DNA of 64,000 nt from Chloroflexota bacterium (GTDB lineage: Bacteria > Chloroflexota > Anaerolineae > Anaerolineales > UBA4823), in contig JAJUJL010000019.1 in assembly GCA_029265355.1 (NCBI GenBank), positions 1-64,000 of the forward strand, written 5' to 3'. Positions 53,846 to 62,353 of this stretch are shown here, piece after piece. How positions within the stretch are numbered: the stretch's first letter is position 1; every line of letters starts with the position of its first letter. The notes under the pieces are model-generated. The model ran no database searches, had not been told where the DNA came from, and saw only the letters and a list, made by a program, of their open reading frames with translations. Both the position numbers and the translations under genes were made by a program.

Positions 53846-54868
53846 TCAACGGGCCAGAAACCTATGTTCCATCCAGATGAGGGTCTGGTGCTCACTGAAG
53901 CCGGATACTTCGAACGCTCTACGAAAACGCCCGTAAGGGAAATCGAGCGATAAAACCCTGCGAGGTGAGAGCCGGGAAACCGCAAAACGCAGCAGCTCGA
54001 TCAGCGCTGACTCGGGAACATCCGAGGCAGCCGCTAACCACAAGTTATCCGCGTAGCCCAGGTACGACTGCCAGGATAACACAGCTTGCATTTGCCCCTG
54101 CCAGCGGAGCGCCCACTGGCGGATGAGCGCGTCGTTGAACAAGCGCTTCAAGAAACCCCAAAGTCCAGGTCGAAGCAAATCAATGCTCAGGGGCAGTTGC
54201 CAGGTGACTTCTGCGGGGTACAGCTCAGCCAACCAGGCGCGCTGCTGCTGCCAGTCTTCCGCTGCGCGCGGGCCAATCTGAAAATCAGCTCCCTCTTCTG
54301 GCGATGCTGCCGGGGCGCTTCTCCAGGCCTCTGGATCGCGATTTTCGGACAGGTTGCACTGCCAGGTCGTTCGCCTGGCTCTTTCCACAAAGTTCAGCGA
54401 GCGATATAGTTTCAGTGCCCCTTCATTCTCAGCGCGGGCGTGCAACCAGGCCGACTGCACCCCCTGTCGCTGAGCGTACTGCAGAGCAGCGGTGGTTAGC
54501 TGGCGGGCAATCCCCCGGCGACGGTGCTCAGGATGAACAGCGACGTTGGCGATCAAATAGTAACGCTGCTTATGGGTGGTGAAAGGGATCAATGTCAGGT
54601 TGCCGACGATTTTGCCATCTTCGTCCCACACAAAGCCACCCCCTGGCAAACCTGAGCCCGAAGCGAGGCTGCTGGTCCAGTTCAGGTAGGGACGATTGGA
54701 AGCCGCAGAGCGCATTTGTCGCAAGTAGCCACGACCTTCCGGGTCCAGGGTCTCGGAGAAACACAGTTCCACCAGGTCGGCGACTTTTAACAGGTCGCGC
54801 CGGGCGTCAAAAGGCCTCAATTGGCGACTGGTCGTGATAGAAAACAGCGGCTCGCTAATGGTAGACAT
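53846..54868 (-). CDS. GNAT family N-acetyltransferase with C-terminal extension
   Basis: This 340-residue protein has a GNAT core in residues 15-165: VGNLTLIPF, YYLIANVAVHPEHRRRGIAR (acetyl-CoA loop R-R-R-G-I-A) and ALKLYRSLNFVE. The C-terminal ~165 residues hold a second, weaker alpha/beta unit that could be a degenerate GNAT domain. The substrate is unknown. It is divergent from the PilZ-NurA-HerA operon. Confidence 0.85.
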   Translation of the reverse strand: MSTISEPLFSITTSRQLRPFDARRDLLKVADLVELCFSETLDPEGRGYLRQMRSAASNRPYLNWTSSLASGSGLPGGGFVWDEDGKIVGNLTLIPFTTHKQRYYLIANVAVHPEHRRRGIARQLTTAALQYAQRQGVQSAWLHARAENEGALKLYRSLNFVERARRTTWQCNLSENRDPEAWRSAPAASPEEGADFQIGPRAAEDWQQQRAWLAELYPAEVTWQLPLSIDLLRPGLWGFLKRLFNDALIRQWALRWQGQMQAVLSWQSYLGYADNLWLAAASDVPESALIELLRFAVSRLSPRRVLSLDFPYGRFRRAFEVSGFSEHQTLIWMEHRFLAR

Positions 54869-54946
54869 CGGCTATTCCAAACCAGGTTTATTAATTCTAC
54901 CCCAGGGCGGCCCAATCGACGGTTTGATTTTTCAATTCGCCAGCCC

Positions 54947-54976
54947 TTGCCCCTCAGGATTTAGGGAAGTACAATA
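54947..54976 (+). promoter_or_regulatory. Candidate promoter of the PilZ-NurA-HerA operon
   Basis: TTGCCC (54947-54952) and TACAAT (54971-54976) are 18 bases apart, pointing to the operon that starts at 55131. The transcribed leader would include repeat copy 5, so the repeat's hairpin would be present in the 5' UTR. Confidence 0.5.
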
Positions 54977-55010
54977 GGTCAAACATTTGTTCTCATGCAA
55001 AGGGCCGCCA

Positions 55011-55103
55011 GGCGTTTCGCCAGATGTGTCGTTACAAAAATGCTTAAGAATTCCGGCGAAACCCTGAAGTGAACCGCCATTGCGATTGCCGATTTACTCA
55101 GCA
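55011..55103 (+). repeat. Double-hairpin intergenic repeat, copy 5 (shortened)
   Basis: Begins AGGCGTTTCGCCAGATGTG; hairpin 1 pairs GTTTCGCC with GGCGAAAC (about 55057-55064). It has AAGTGAACCGCCATTGCGAT but stops at GATTTACTCAGC; relative to the other copies about 22 bases containing the closing arm of hairpin 2 are missing, which could be a deletion between two short TTTACT repeats. It lies 27 bases before the PilZ start. Confidence 0.85.
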
Positions 55104-55130
55104 TTGCCCTGAGCCCGAGGAGTTGCAGGT

Positions 55131-55841
55131 ATGTTGCCACCGGATGAAAAAATGAGCAAATTCCGGCGCCTGGCGGAACTGGGTCAGCCGGTCAAACTCA
55201 TCAACAACTACCGCGGTTTTCCGATCATCTCGAACGCCGAGATCGATGCCATCGAAGATGCATTTGTCACCCTGAAAACCTTCGAATACCAGGCCGTGTG
55301 CATGGCGCTGGAAGGCTTCACCTATCTGCAGCACACCACCTTTCCCGAAGTGTACCGCTGCACAACTGTCAGCGTCGATATCCCGGCGCGCAGCGCAGTG
55401 GTCACCGAGTTCACCGGAGTTGGCAATCTGATTGGAAAGCGCACTTACATCCGCGTCCAACCCAAGGAAACCATCCCGGTGGAGGTTTACGATGGCGAGC
55501 ATCGCATCCCGGGCAAGCTGGCGGATATCTCCACCATCGGAATGGGCATCTATACCCTGGCTACTTTCATCTACAGCCGGCTAGAGATTCACGAAGGGGA
55601 TGAGCTCTTCATCGATCTAAAGCTGCCCGTGGCAGACATGCCGGTTCGTTTGCAAGGCAGGGTCGCCAATGTCATCCGCCAGGAAGGTGAGTACCTGCAT
55701 CGCCTGGGAGTGAAGATCCTGCCCAATCCCGAAGGAGAGGTCTGGCTACGTTCCTATATCTCTGCTCGCCAGGAAGAGATCATGCGAGAGTTGAGCATGA
55801 TCTACGACTCACTGCGCTCCGAGCAACTGAAGGGTTATTAG
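55131..55841 (+). CDS. PilZ domain protein
   Basis: This 236-residue protein has an N-terminal YcgR-like part (about 15-105) and a C-terminal PilZ barrel with the c-di-GMP motifs RTYIR (RxxxR, near residue 105) and DISTIG (D/NxSxxG, near 133). Both motifs are intact, so it should bind c-di-GMP. YcgR-type proteins normally slow flagella or act on other machines. Here the gene is six bases upstream of nurA, in the same operon as the DNA-end-processing genes. A second upstream start codon in the frame is not seen. Confidence 0.88.
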   Translation: MLPPDEKMSKFRRLAELGQPVKLINNYRGFPIISNAEIDAIEDAFVTLKTFEYQAVCMALEGFTYLQHTTFPEVYRCTTVSVDIPARSAVVTEFTGVGNLIGKRTYIRVQPKETIPVEVYDGEHRIPGKLADISTIGMGIYTLATFIYSRLEIHEGDELFIDLKLPVADMPVRLQGRVANVIRQEGEYLHRLGVKILPNPEGEVWLRSYISARQEEIMRELSMIYDSLRSEQLKGY

Positions 55842-55847
55842 CGGCGC

Positions 55848-57038
55848 ATGGCTTTAGATTTCCAACAAGTACAGTCGCAAGTCAAGCAATTGGGCGAGCA
55901 GGCCCCGCAGCGCGCTCAGGTACTAGCGAAAAAACGCCAACGCGCCCTGGAGCGGCTCGAGCAAATCGCCAACCAGGCAGAGGAACTGCGCACCCTGGTG
56001 CAGCGCATCGTGCAGCAGCACGATCCTTCACTGCGCTGCGCCCTGCCCGTGATGCAGGCTGATGGCAGCAGCGAACCGCTGAACGCGAGCCACCCCCTGC
56101 CCGCGGTGGCGCCGACCTTGGTGCTGGCTGCCGATGGCTCACAGATCGAAATGGATCGCCATGCCCAGGTGCCATACTGCCTGGTCAATGTCGGCGCATT
56201 CCAGATGCATAGCCTCGCCCCTGAGCGACCGGTCACCCATGTGCAATGCCAGCTCTTCTATGATGAGCAGCTCTATACGATTACCGAGGCCAACCTGGCG
56301 CTGCAGCGCGATCTGCGCGAGCGGGCGTTGCTGGCTGATGTCGCCGAAAGGCTCGCAGGCCCAATTGTGGCATTTACGGATGGTCCGATTGAGCTGTGGG
56401 GGGGCAAAGCCAGCGGCGAAGAAGCCTCCACCTACCAAAAAAGCCTGCGTGATCACCTGGAAAACATGTCTCGCCTGCACAAGCGGGGGGTGATCGCGGC
56501 TGGCTATGTGGACAAGCCGGGCGCTGATCTGCTGGTGCGCTTGATCGAGATCAGCCTGGCAAAGCCCGACCAGTACCCACACATCCGCAATTTTCGAGAG
56601 CTGCAGGGAGTTACCGACCGCGATATCTTCTTCCACTTGCTCGAACCTGGCGAACGCTCGACGGTATTCGCCATGCAGTCGCAATCGGCGCACAATTACC
56701 AGGGCGAGCTGGCGCTGCACTTTTTCTACCTGAACGTGGGTAAACCGGGCCGACCCTGGTTGGCGCGCGTCGAGATCCCCGCCTGGGTAGCGCAGGATGC
56801 CCACCAACTGGATGTGCTGCACGGTGTACTGGTAGAGCAATGCCGTATACTGGGCGAGCGCCCCTATCCTTACGCGCTGCATCGCGCCCACGAGGTGGCC
56901 GTCGTCAGCCTGGATGAACGCAAGCAGGTCAGCGAAATGATCGCCCTGGAGCTGCTGCGCCGCGGGATTGAGGTGGGGCCTGGCTCACACAAGCAAGCCA
57001 TGAAAGATTCAGCAGGAAGGACAAGGTATTGGCGATGA
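55848..57038 (+). CDS. nurA: NurA domain nuclease
   Basis: This 396-residue protein has the NurA fold: LVLAADGSQIEMDRHAQVPY with the first catalytic Asp, IVAFTDGPIELWGGKASGEE with the second, and later GVIAAGYVDKPGADLLVRLI. NurA is a 5'-3' and single-strand endonuclease that works with the HerA hexamer at DNA ends. The N-terminal ~60 residues are a coiled coil. It overlaps the next gene by 4 bases (ATGA) and lies two genes before herA. Confidence 0.88.
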   Translation: MALDFQQVQSQVKQLGEQAPQRAQVLAKKRQRALERLEQIANQAEELRTLVQRIVQQHDPSLRCALPVMQADGSSEPLNASHPLPAVAPTLVLAADGSQIEMDRHAQVPYCLVNVGAFQMHSLAPERPVTHVQCQLFYDEQLYTITEANLALQRDLRERALLADVAERLAGPIVAFTDGPIELWGGKASGEEASTYQKSLRDHLENMSRLHKRGVIAAGYVDKPGADLLVRLIEISLAKPDQYPHIRNFRELQGVTDRDIFFHLLEPGERSTVFAMQSQSAHNYQGELALHFFYLNVGKPGRPWLARVEIPAWVAQDAHQLDVLHGVLVEQCRILGERPYPYALHRAHEVAVVSLDERKQVSEMIALELLRRGIEVGPGSHKQAMKDSAGRTRYWR

Positions 57039-57664
57039 ATCAAATCGAAATTGGCCGGCTGCTGCGCGCCGGAACCAGCGGCTTTGTCGCCGGCTGCCGG
57101 GTGTCTCAGGTGCAGGCGCCCTACCTGGGGGCGCTGGTGCGCGCCCCTTTGGAGGATGGCAGCCAAATCTATGGCATGGTCAGCGATATCCACATTGACG
57201 ATGATGGCGTGGTGCGCCAGTTGGTGACTGCCGAGACGGTCAGCCTGAGCGTGATCGAAGACAATCGTCTGAACCGCAATGTGCCGCTGGAGATCAGCGT
57301 GTTATCGGTGGGCTATGCAGAGAACGGTAAAATCTTTCACCTGCTGCCGCCGCGCCCGCCGCTCAGCCTGGATCTCATTTACCTGTGCGGTCCTGAAGAA
57401 GTGTGCGCCTTTACCAGCGCAGGCAGGTTTGGTTATTTCCGCCACATCCTGCGAGCAGTCGACCTGCCGATCAGTGAACTGCTGGCAAGCCACCTGCGCC
57501 AGGCAGACCGCGCCCAGCGAGCCTGTGGCAATCCCGGCTGGGCTGATGCCGCTGCCAGGGAGCTGATCACCCTGCTGCGGGATGATTACACGACGCTGAT
57601 GACCCTGCTCAGCGCCATGTCGGATGCATTGCCCGAGAACTACCAGGAGTTATTCAATGGCTGA
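57035..57664 (+). CDS. HAS-barrel-like protein between NurA and HerA
   Basis: This 209-residue protein starts MNQIEIGRLLRAGTSGFVAG and has a beta-rich part (about 1-95) with the pattern VRAPLEDGSQIYGMVSDIHI, similar to the HAS-barrel that opens HerA itself (IESGDWLYYGLVTDLQL). The C-terminal half is helical and contains no P-loop. No named family was recognised. Its position and the start overlapping the NurA stop, with its own stop overlapping the HerA start, suggest a third subunit of the complex. Confidence 0.75.
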   Translation: MNQIEIGRLLRAGTSGFVAGCRVSQVQAPYLGALVRAPLEDGSQIYGMVSDIHIDDDGVVRQLVTAETVSLSVIEDNRLNRNVPLEISVLSVGYAENGKIFHLLPPRPPLSLDLIYLCGPEEVCAFTSAGRFGYFRHILRAVDLPISELLASHLRQADRAQRACGNPGWADAAARELITLLRDDYTTLMTLLSAMSDALPENYQELFNG

Positions 57665-59384
57665 GATGCACCTGAACGAAGATTCCCAGCGCCCGGTGAT
57701 TGGTTATGTTGTGGGCGGCGGTTTGAAGGAAAACTTGCGCGTGCGCCTCACCATCGCTCCCCAAGAAGTACAGGAAGGGGCTTTTGTTGCCATCGAGAGC
57801 GGCGATTGGCTCTACTACGGGCTGGTGACCGACCTGCAGCTTGGCGCCACGGATCCGCGCTTCGCCGATGAGCAAAGCGAGCTGCGCCTGCCAGCAGGCC
57901 TGGCGCGCATGCTGCACGGGCAGACCTTGTTCACCAACCTGGAAATACTGCCAGCCCTGATGCTGGAACGCGGTCCAGATCCGGGTTCGCCGGCCTACCG
58001 GCGGTGGCGAGAAGCGATCGAGGCAGGATTGAAAGAAAAGCCGGCGCCTCGCCCGGTGAAAACCATCCCTCCCCACCACGCTGCTGTGCGCCTGGCAAGC
58101 CCGGGCGACATCGCCGAGATCTTCGGCAAGCAAGACGCGCCGGGCAACTTCGTTATCGGTTATACCCGCGAGCAGGAACACCCTGTGTGCATCAACCTGG
58201 AGCGTTTTGTCCAACGCTCGTCAGGCATCTTTGGCGCCACCGGCAGCGGCAAATCCTTCCTGACCCGCCTGTTGCTGGCAGGACTGATCCATCACAACCG
58301 CGCCTCGGTGCTGGTGCTAGACATGCACAATGAGTATGGCTTGGATGACGTCGCTTCGGATACCGTCAAACGTGTGCTGGGCTTGCGCACGCGCTTCCCC
58401 GGCAAAGTCCAGGTGGTGGGGTTGGGCGAAGGGGCGCTGATCCGCAATGCTCAACCCGATTTCAACCTGGAAATCGCCATGAAAGATATCCGACCCGAGG
58501 ACATCGAGCTGCTCACGCGTGAGCTGAACTTGAAGGAGACCACTCCGACCACCCTGGAAGCCCTCACCGCGACTTTTGGACAAGAGGGCTGGTTTGCAGC
58601 CTTCAAGTCTATGCGCTCAGGGGCAGTGGTGGAGGACGAGAGCGGCAAGAAAGTCCCCGCTGGCGACAGCGTGGCAGCCTGGGCGCTTCAGCACGGCGTG
58701 AATGTCATGGCAGCGGAGGGCTTGCATGGCAAGCTCAATCGCCTGTTCAACAAACCCTATATCGTCGAGAAACCAGCCAGCGATGGGCTGTCTGAGATCA
58801 TCAAGACATTGGAAGCTGGCAAGCATATTGTGCTCTCGTTTGGCAATTTCGAAAGCGACCTGGATTACCTGCTGGTGAGCAACCTGCTGACCCGCAAAAT
58901 TCGTGAGCGTTGGGAGCAATCCACCAACCGCTTTCGCACCGAAAAGCAGGGCGAGCCGCGCCCGCTGGTCATCGTCGTGGAAGAGGCGCACAAGCTGCTC
59001 AATCGCGAGATGGCCTCCCAAACCACCTTCAGCACCATCGCCCGCGAAATGCGCAAGTATTATGTCACTTTACTGATTGTTGACCAGCGCCCCTCGCAGA
59101 TCTACGACGAGGTCATGTCTCAGCTCGGCACGCGCGTTTCCGGCTGGCTGGGCGACGAGGATGATATCCGCGCCGTCTTGTCCGGGCTGGCCGGGCGAGA
59201 GGCCCTGCGCGGTATGCTGGCGCGTTTGCAGCTGAAAGAAGAAGTGCTGCTCCTGGGTTGGGGTGTGCCCATGCCGTTGCCGGTGCGCTCGCGGCGCTAT
59301 GACGACCGCTTCTGGGAAGAGTTGTTGGGACGCAGCCCGAGCAAGAAGAGCGAGACGGAGATCTTGAGCGAATTGGGCTATTAG
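57657..59384 (+). CDS. herA: HerA-like DNA translocase ATPase
   Basis: This 575-residue protein has an N-terminal HAS-barrel (about 10-85), Walker A GATGSGKSFLTRLLL (about residue 197), Walker B LVIVVEEAHKLLNR, the arginine-finger-like region QRPSQIYDEVMSQLGTRVSG and a C-terminal brace. HerA hexamers pump DNA and stimulate NurA resection. CAGGAG is 8 bases upstream of the ATG, and the start overlaps the previous stop by 8 bases. Archaea carry herA-nurA with mre11-rad50; those are absent from this window. Confidence 0.92.
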   Translation: MAEMHLNEDSQRPVIGYVVGGGLKENLRVRLTIAPQEVQEGAFVAIESGDWLYYGLVTDLQLGATDPRFADEQSELRLPAGLARMLHGQTLFTNLEILPALMLERGPDPGSPAYRRWREAIEAGLKEKPAPRPVKTIPPHHAAVRLASPGDIAEIFGKQDAPGNFVIGYTREQEHPVCINLERFVQRSSGIFGATGSGKSFLTRLLLAGLIHHNRASVLVLDMHNEYGLDDVASDTVKRVLGLRTRFPGKVQVVGLGEGALIRNAQPDFNLEIAMKDIRPEDIELLTRELNLKETTPTTLEALTATFGQEGWFAAFKSMRSGAVVEDESGKKVPAGDSVAAWALQHGVNVMAAEGLHGKLNRLFNKPYIVEKPASDGLSEIIKTLEAGKHIVLSFGNFESDLDYLLVSNLLTRKIRERWEQSTNRFRTEKQGEPRPLVIVVEEAHKLLNREMASQTTFSTIAREMRKYYVTLLIVDQRPSQIYDEVMSQLGTRVSGWLGDEDDIRAVLSGLAGREALRGMLARLQLKEEVLLLGWGVPMPLPVRSRRYDDRFWEELLGRSPSKKSETEILSELGY

Positions 59385-59509
59385 CGCTGAGGCGACTGAC
59401 TTACCGCTGCGAACCGCTCCAACGCGCCAGGGCGCGGGTGTTTGTGGATGAAACCTGTCATTCCTTCACATGCCTTTCAGAGTGAGAAGCCTTGAGATCA
59501 GGAGACGGT

Positions 59510-60004
59510 TTGAAAATCACAAGTAGTGAAACATCGCCTGGCTATTTCGTGCGCCGGCTGGCTGATGGGGATGAAGTTGAGTGGTTACGCATGCGCCAGT
59601 CGTTGTGGCCGGGTGAAACATTGAATGACCACCAGGCCGAGATTGAAGAGATGCACCGCGATCCGACTTGCCAGGTATTCGTTGCTGAGCGGGCGGCGGG
59701 AGGGCTGTGCGGCTTCCTGGAAATGGGACAGCGCAAGTATGCTGAAGGTTGCGACACTTCACCGGTGGGCTATATCGAGGGTTGGTACGTGGACCCCGAC
59801 ATGCAACGCAAGGGTGTAGGTAGGATGCTGGTGCAGGCCGCAGAAGACCGGGCGCGACAGCTTGGCTTGCTCGAAATGGCATCCGACTGCTTGATCGACA
59901 ATACAACCAGCCTGGCAGCCCACCTGGCGCTGGGTTATGAGGAAGTCGAGCGGTTGATTACTTTTAGAAAGGAATTGTACCCTCCAGATCATTCAGATGG
60001 TTGA
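59510..60004 (+). CDS. GNAT acetyltransferase, aminoglycoside 6'-N-acetyltransferase-like
   Basis: This 164-residue protein resembles AAC(6')-I enzymes: VEWLRMRQSLWPGETLNDHQ at the N terminus, GYIEGWYVDPDMQRKGVGRM (acetyl-CoA loop) and EMASDCLIDNTTSLAAHLAL, GYEEVERLITFRKEL. In pathogens such enzymes inactivate aminoglycosides; chromosomal relatives often have other or unknown substrates, so no resistance is claimed. The start is TTG 59510 behind GGAGACGG. Confidence 0.82.
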   Translation: MKITSSETSPGYFVRRLADGDEVEWLRMRQSLWPGETLNDHQAEIEEMHRDPTCQVFVAERAAGGLCGFLEMGQRKYAEGCDTSPVGYIEGWYVDPDMQRKGVGRMLVQAAEDRARQLGLLEMASDCLIDNTTSLAAHLALGYEEVERLITFRKELYPPDHSDG

Positions 60005-60161
60005 GCCTGGTAAATACCGCAATGGTGCACATTTGCCTCGGCTCCGTCTACAGGAAGGCTTCTATCGCTCGGCGAAGAAGCGAACCGCTCAGTGAGTTCA
60101 CTCTCGCCCCAAGCGCAGCGCATGGCTGAGGCGTCAGGTGGACCAGCACCACGTGGGGTTG

Positions 60162-60277
60162 CTAAGTAAGCCGCCGAAAGTGTTTAGAGCAAATCGGCCA
60201 TCGCGACGGCGGTTTACTCCAGGGTTTCGCCGGTGATCGTTCACATTTTTGTAAAAACACTCCCGGCGAAACACCTG
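60162..60277 (-). repeat. Double-hairpin intergenic repeat, copy 6
   Basis: Reverse orientation, nearly the same as copy 3: CTAAGTAAGCCGCCGAAAGT at the left; GGCGGTTTACTCCAGGGTTT in the middle; hairpin 1 GTTTCGCCGGTG facing CCCGGCGAAACACC at the right. It occupies the middle of the 310-base gap 60005-60314; the remainder of the gap shows no recognisable feature apart from the SDR ribosome site. Confidence 0.88.
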
Positions 60278-60314
60278 GTCACTGCCGCAGACAAACCAGA
60301 TTTGAGGAGAAGCT

Positions 60315-61085
60315 ATGAGCGAACAAGAAGTGGGTGTCCAAATTTTATCCCGCCATCCGGTTGATTTGGAGAACAAGGTTGCCATCGTCACCGGAGGCGG
60401 CACTGGTATTGGCCGGGCAACTGCCATAGCTCTGGCGTTCGCTGGCGCACGAGTGGCAATTTGCGGCCGACGCGCTGACCGGCTCGACGAGGTGGTCAGC
60501 AGCGTGCGCGCCATGGGCGCTGCAGGGATTGGCCTGGTAGCGGATGTTTCTGTGGATAAGGATGTTGAGCGCGTGGTGCGCAGTGTGATTGATCGGTTCG
60601 GCCGGGTTGATATATTGGTCAACAATGCCGGGATTTCAGCTAGCGGTTTTATCCATGAGATTACCTCAGAAACCTGGGATCGGATCATGGCTATCAATTT
60701 GCGCGGTCCTTTCTTGATGACTCGCGCCGTGTTGCCGGGGATGCGTGAGCGCAGGTGCGGGCATATCATTAATATCAGCTCGGAATCAGGGTTGGAGTAT
60801 TATCAAGGAGACGCCGCCTATGGCACATCCAAGCATGCCCTCAACGCCTTCAGCGAGTATATTCAACGTGAAAACCAGGATTTCAATATCCGCGTCAATA
60901 CCATCTGCCCTGGAATGGTTGTGACCGAGATGTCTGAAAATGAAGTGGGGCTGCAACACGAGAAGTGCCTCTTGCCTGAAGACATTGCTGATCTGGTGAT
61001 TTTTCTCCTGACACGCCGGCCGAATATCAAGATTGGAACGCCAATTTTGATCCAGACTATGTTAAATCCGTGGGTTTCGACGTGA
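60315..61085 (+). CDS. Short-chain dehydrogenase/reductase (SDR)
   Basis: This 256-residue classical SDR has the cofactor motif VTGGGTGIGRATA, NNAGIS, the catalytic Ser in NISSESG and YGTSK (Tyr-x-x-x-Lys). GRRADR after beta 2 favours NADPH. The C terminus is short and lacks the usual last strand motif. The ATG follows GAGGAGAAGC. The NUDIX gene follows within 30 bases. Confidence 0.93.
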   Translation: MSEQEVGVQILSRHPVDLENKVAIVTGGGTGIGRATAIALAFAGARVAICGRRADRLDEVVSSVRAMGAAGIGLVADVSVDKDVERVVRSVIDRFGRVDILVNNAGISASGFIHEITSETWDRIMAINLRGPFLMTRAVLPGMRERRCGHIINISSESGLEYYQGDAAYGTSKHALNAFSEYIQRENQDFNIRVNTICPGMVVTEMSENEVGLQHEKCLLPEDIADLVIFLLTRRPNIKIGTPILIQTMLNPWVST

Positions 61086-61110
61086 GTGTGTGAACCAGTG
61101 GATGGGTACG

Positions 61111-61593
61111 ATGAAGTTTGCCACGCTGTGCTATGTGCTCTATGAAGATCAGGTCTTGATGGTTCACCGGGTGAAGAAAGCTCAGGATATGCACCTGGGG
61201 AAGTGGAATGGCCTGGGTGGAAAGCTGGAACCTGGAGAGACGCCGGAAGAGTGCGCTGTACGGGAAATTCGCGAAGAATCAGGCCTGGAAGTGGCCGATT
61301 TAACCCTGAAGGGGATACTGACGTTCCCAGGATTTGCGAATGATGAAGATTGGTATGCCTTTGTGTTTATCGCCCGGGCTGAGGGGAAGGCGGTCATCGA
61401 CTCCGCTGAAGGAAACCTGCAATGGGTGCCGCGCGATGAACTGTCGCAGTTGAATTTGTGGGAGGGGGATTACATATTTCTCCCATGGATATTTTCGCCG
61501 GGTATTTTCTCAGGAAAATTTGTTTACCGCGAGGGCAAGCTGGTGGAGCACAAAGTAACTTTCTATTGCGAGGATAAAAACCATCCCCATTGA
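61111..61593 (+). CDS. NUDIX hydrolase, MutT/8-oxo-dGTPase-like
   Basis: This 160-residue protein has the Nudix box GLGGKLEPGETPEECAVREI followed by REESGLEV, exactly GX5EX7REUXEEXGU. Its N terminus MKFATLCYVLYEDQVLMVHR and the C-terminal WEGDYIFLPWIFSPGIFSGK match the 8-oxo-dGTP diphosphatase branch. The start could also be GTG 61090 or ATG 61102. It probably shares the SDR transcript. Confidence 0.92.
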   Translation: MKFATLCYVLYEDQVLMVHRVKKAQDMHLGKWNGLGGKLEPGETPEECAVREIREESGLEVADLTLKGILTFPGFANDEDWYAFVFIARAEGKAVIDSAEGNLQWVPRDELSQLNLWEGDYIFLPWIFSPGIFSGKFVYREGKLVEHKVTFYCEDKNHPH

Positions 61594-61598
61594 CCTCC

Positions 61599-62216
61599 CT
61601 ACTCCTGGCTGTATTTCTGGTAGATACTGAGCACTTTGTCGGCGTAGGTGTACCCGACATCCATCGGACCGTAGGCGCGCAGCGCCTCACGCAGATCTCC
61701 GTGGCGATGGATGAGTTGGTTGAGCATGCGCGTACCAAAACGGATATTGAATTCCGGATCAAACAATTCAGCCATGGTCGGGCGGTCGCTGAAGCAAGGC
61801 CCATTAATGCATTGAAATTTGGCAGCGATGCCATCGCGGGGCATGATTTGCATCAGGCCAACTGCACCGCTCTTTGAGTAGGCGTCCGGGTCTCCACCGC
61901 TCTCTTGCAAAATCAGCGCTGCGACCAGGTTTGGTGGAAGATTGTTTTGAGTGGCGTATTGCGTGACCAGGTTGCACCAGCGGTGGACTTCGAAGGGGAA
62001 TTGAGCGTTGACCTGGCAGGATTCGATCGAGGCAGAATTTTCTATTTCTTGCGAAACCGGTGCATGGTTAGCTATCCCTGGATCTAATGGTATGGCTTGC
62101 GCTTTTGCAACAGGTGGTGTGATATTCATCAGCGAGGAGAGAAAGGTGAGCACACCGGTCAGAATCAATCCACCGATTGCGCTCCCCGTGAGTACCAATG
62201 AGTGTCCGTGTGGCAT
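61599..62216 (-). CDS. Lytic transglycosylase (SLT domain), secreted
   Basis: This 205-residue protein has an N-terminal signal or anchor helix (about 9-30) and an SLT lysozyme-like domain (about 80-200): ALILQESGGDPDAYSKSGAV with the catalytic Glu, GLMQIMPRDGI, FDPEFNIRFGTRMLNQLIHR and LRAYGPMDVGYTYADKVLSI. It cleaves peptidoglycan glycan strands outside the membrane. AGGAGG is upstream of the ATG. It converges with the NUDIX gene (only 5 bases between stops) and is divergent from the 62354 gene across a shared LexA-like palindrome. Confidence 0.92.
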   Translation of the reverse strand: MPHGHSLVLTGSAIGGLILTGVLTFLSSLMNITPPVAKAQAIPLDPGIANHAPVSQEIENSASIESCQVNAQFPFEVHRWCNLVTQYATQNNLPPNLVAALILQESGGDPDAYSKSGAVGLMQIMPRDGIAAKFQCINGPCFSDRPTMAELFDPEFNIRFGTRMLNQLIHRHGDLREALRAYGPMDVGYTYADKVLSIYQKYSQE

Positions 62217-62237
62217 GAGTACCTCCTGAATTGCCTC

Positions 62238-62292
62238 TTGACAAAATAGAACATGTGTTCTATATTATATCAAGACAAGCGCAATGAATCAA
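62238..62292. promoter_or_regulatory. Divergent promoters around a LexA-like palindrome
   Basis: Plus strand: TTGACA (62238-62243), 17 bases, TATATT (62261-62266), toward the 62354 gene. Minus strand: TTGATT (62292-62287), 17 bases, TATAAT (62269-62264), toward the transglycosylase. The perfect 16-base palindrome TAGAACATGTGTTCTA (62247-62262) fills the plus-strand spacer and lies at the minus-strand start site. Its core GAAC-N4-GTTC matches the Gram-positive LexA (DinR) box. Confidence 0.75.
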
Positions 62293-62353
62293 GTCATTTT
62301 GAAAGGTTCCCCAAGTTCCTTTCGTTGGATTTGAAAAAATGGAGGTCTATGCC

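Noticed and set aside
59510-60004. Acquired aminoglycoside-resistance gene
   Set aside because: The protein is AAC(6')-like but no integron, transposon or base-composition shift surrounds it, so a chromosomal acetyltransferase of unknown substrate is the safer call.
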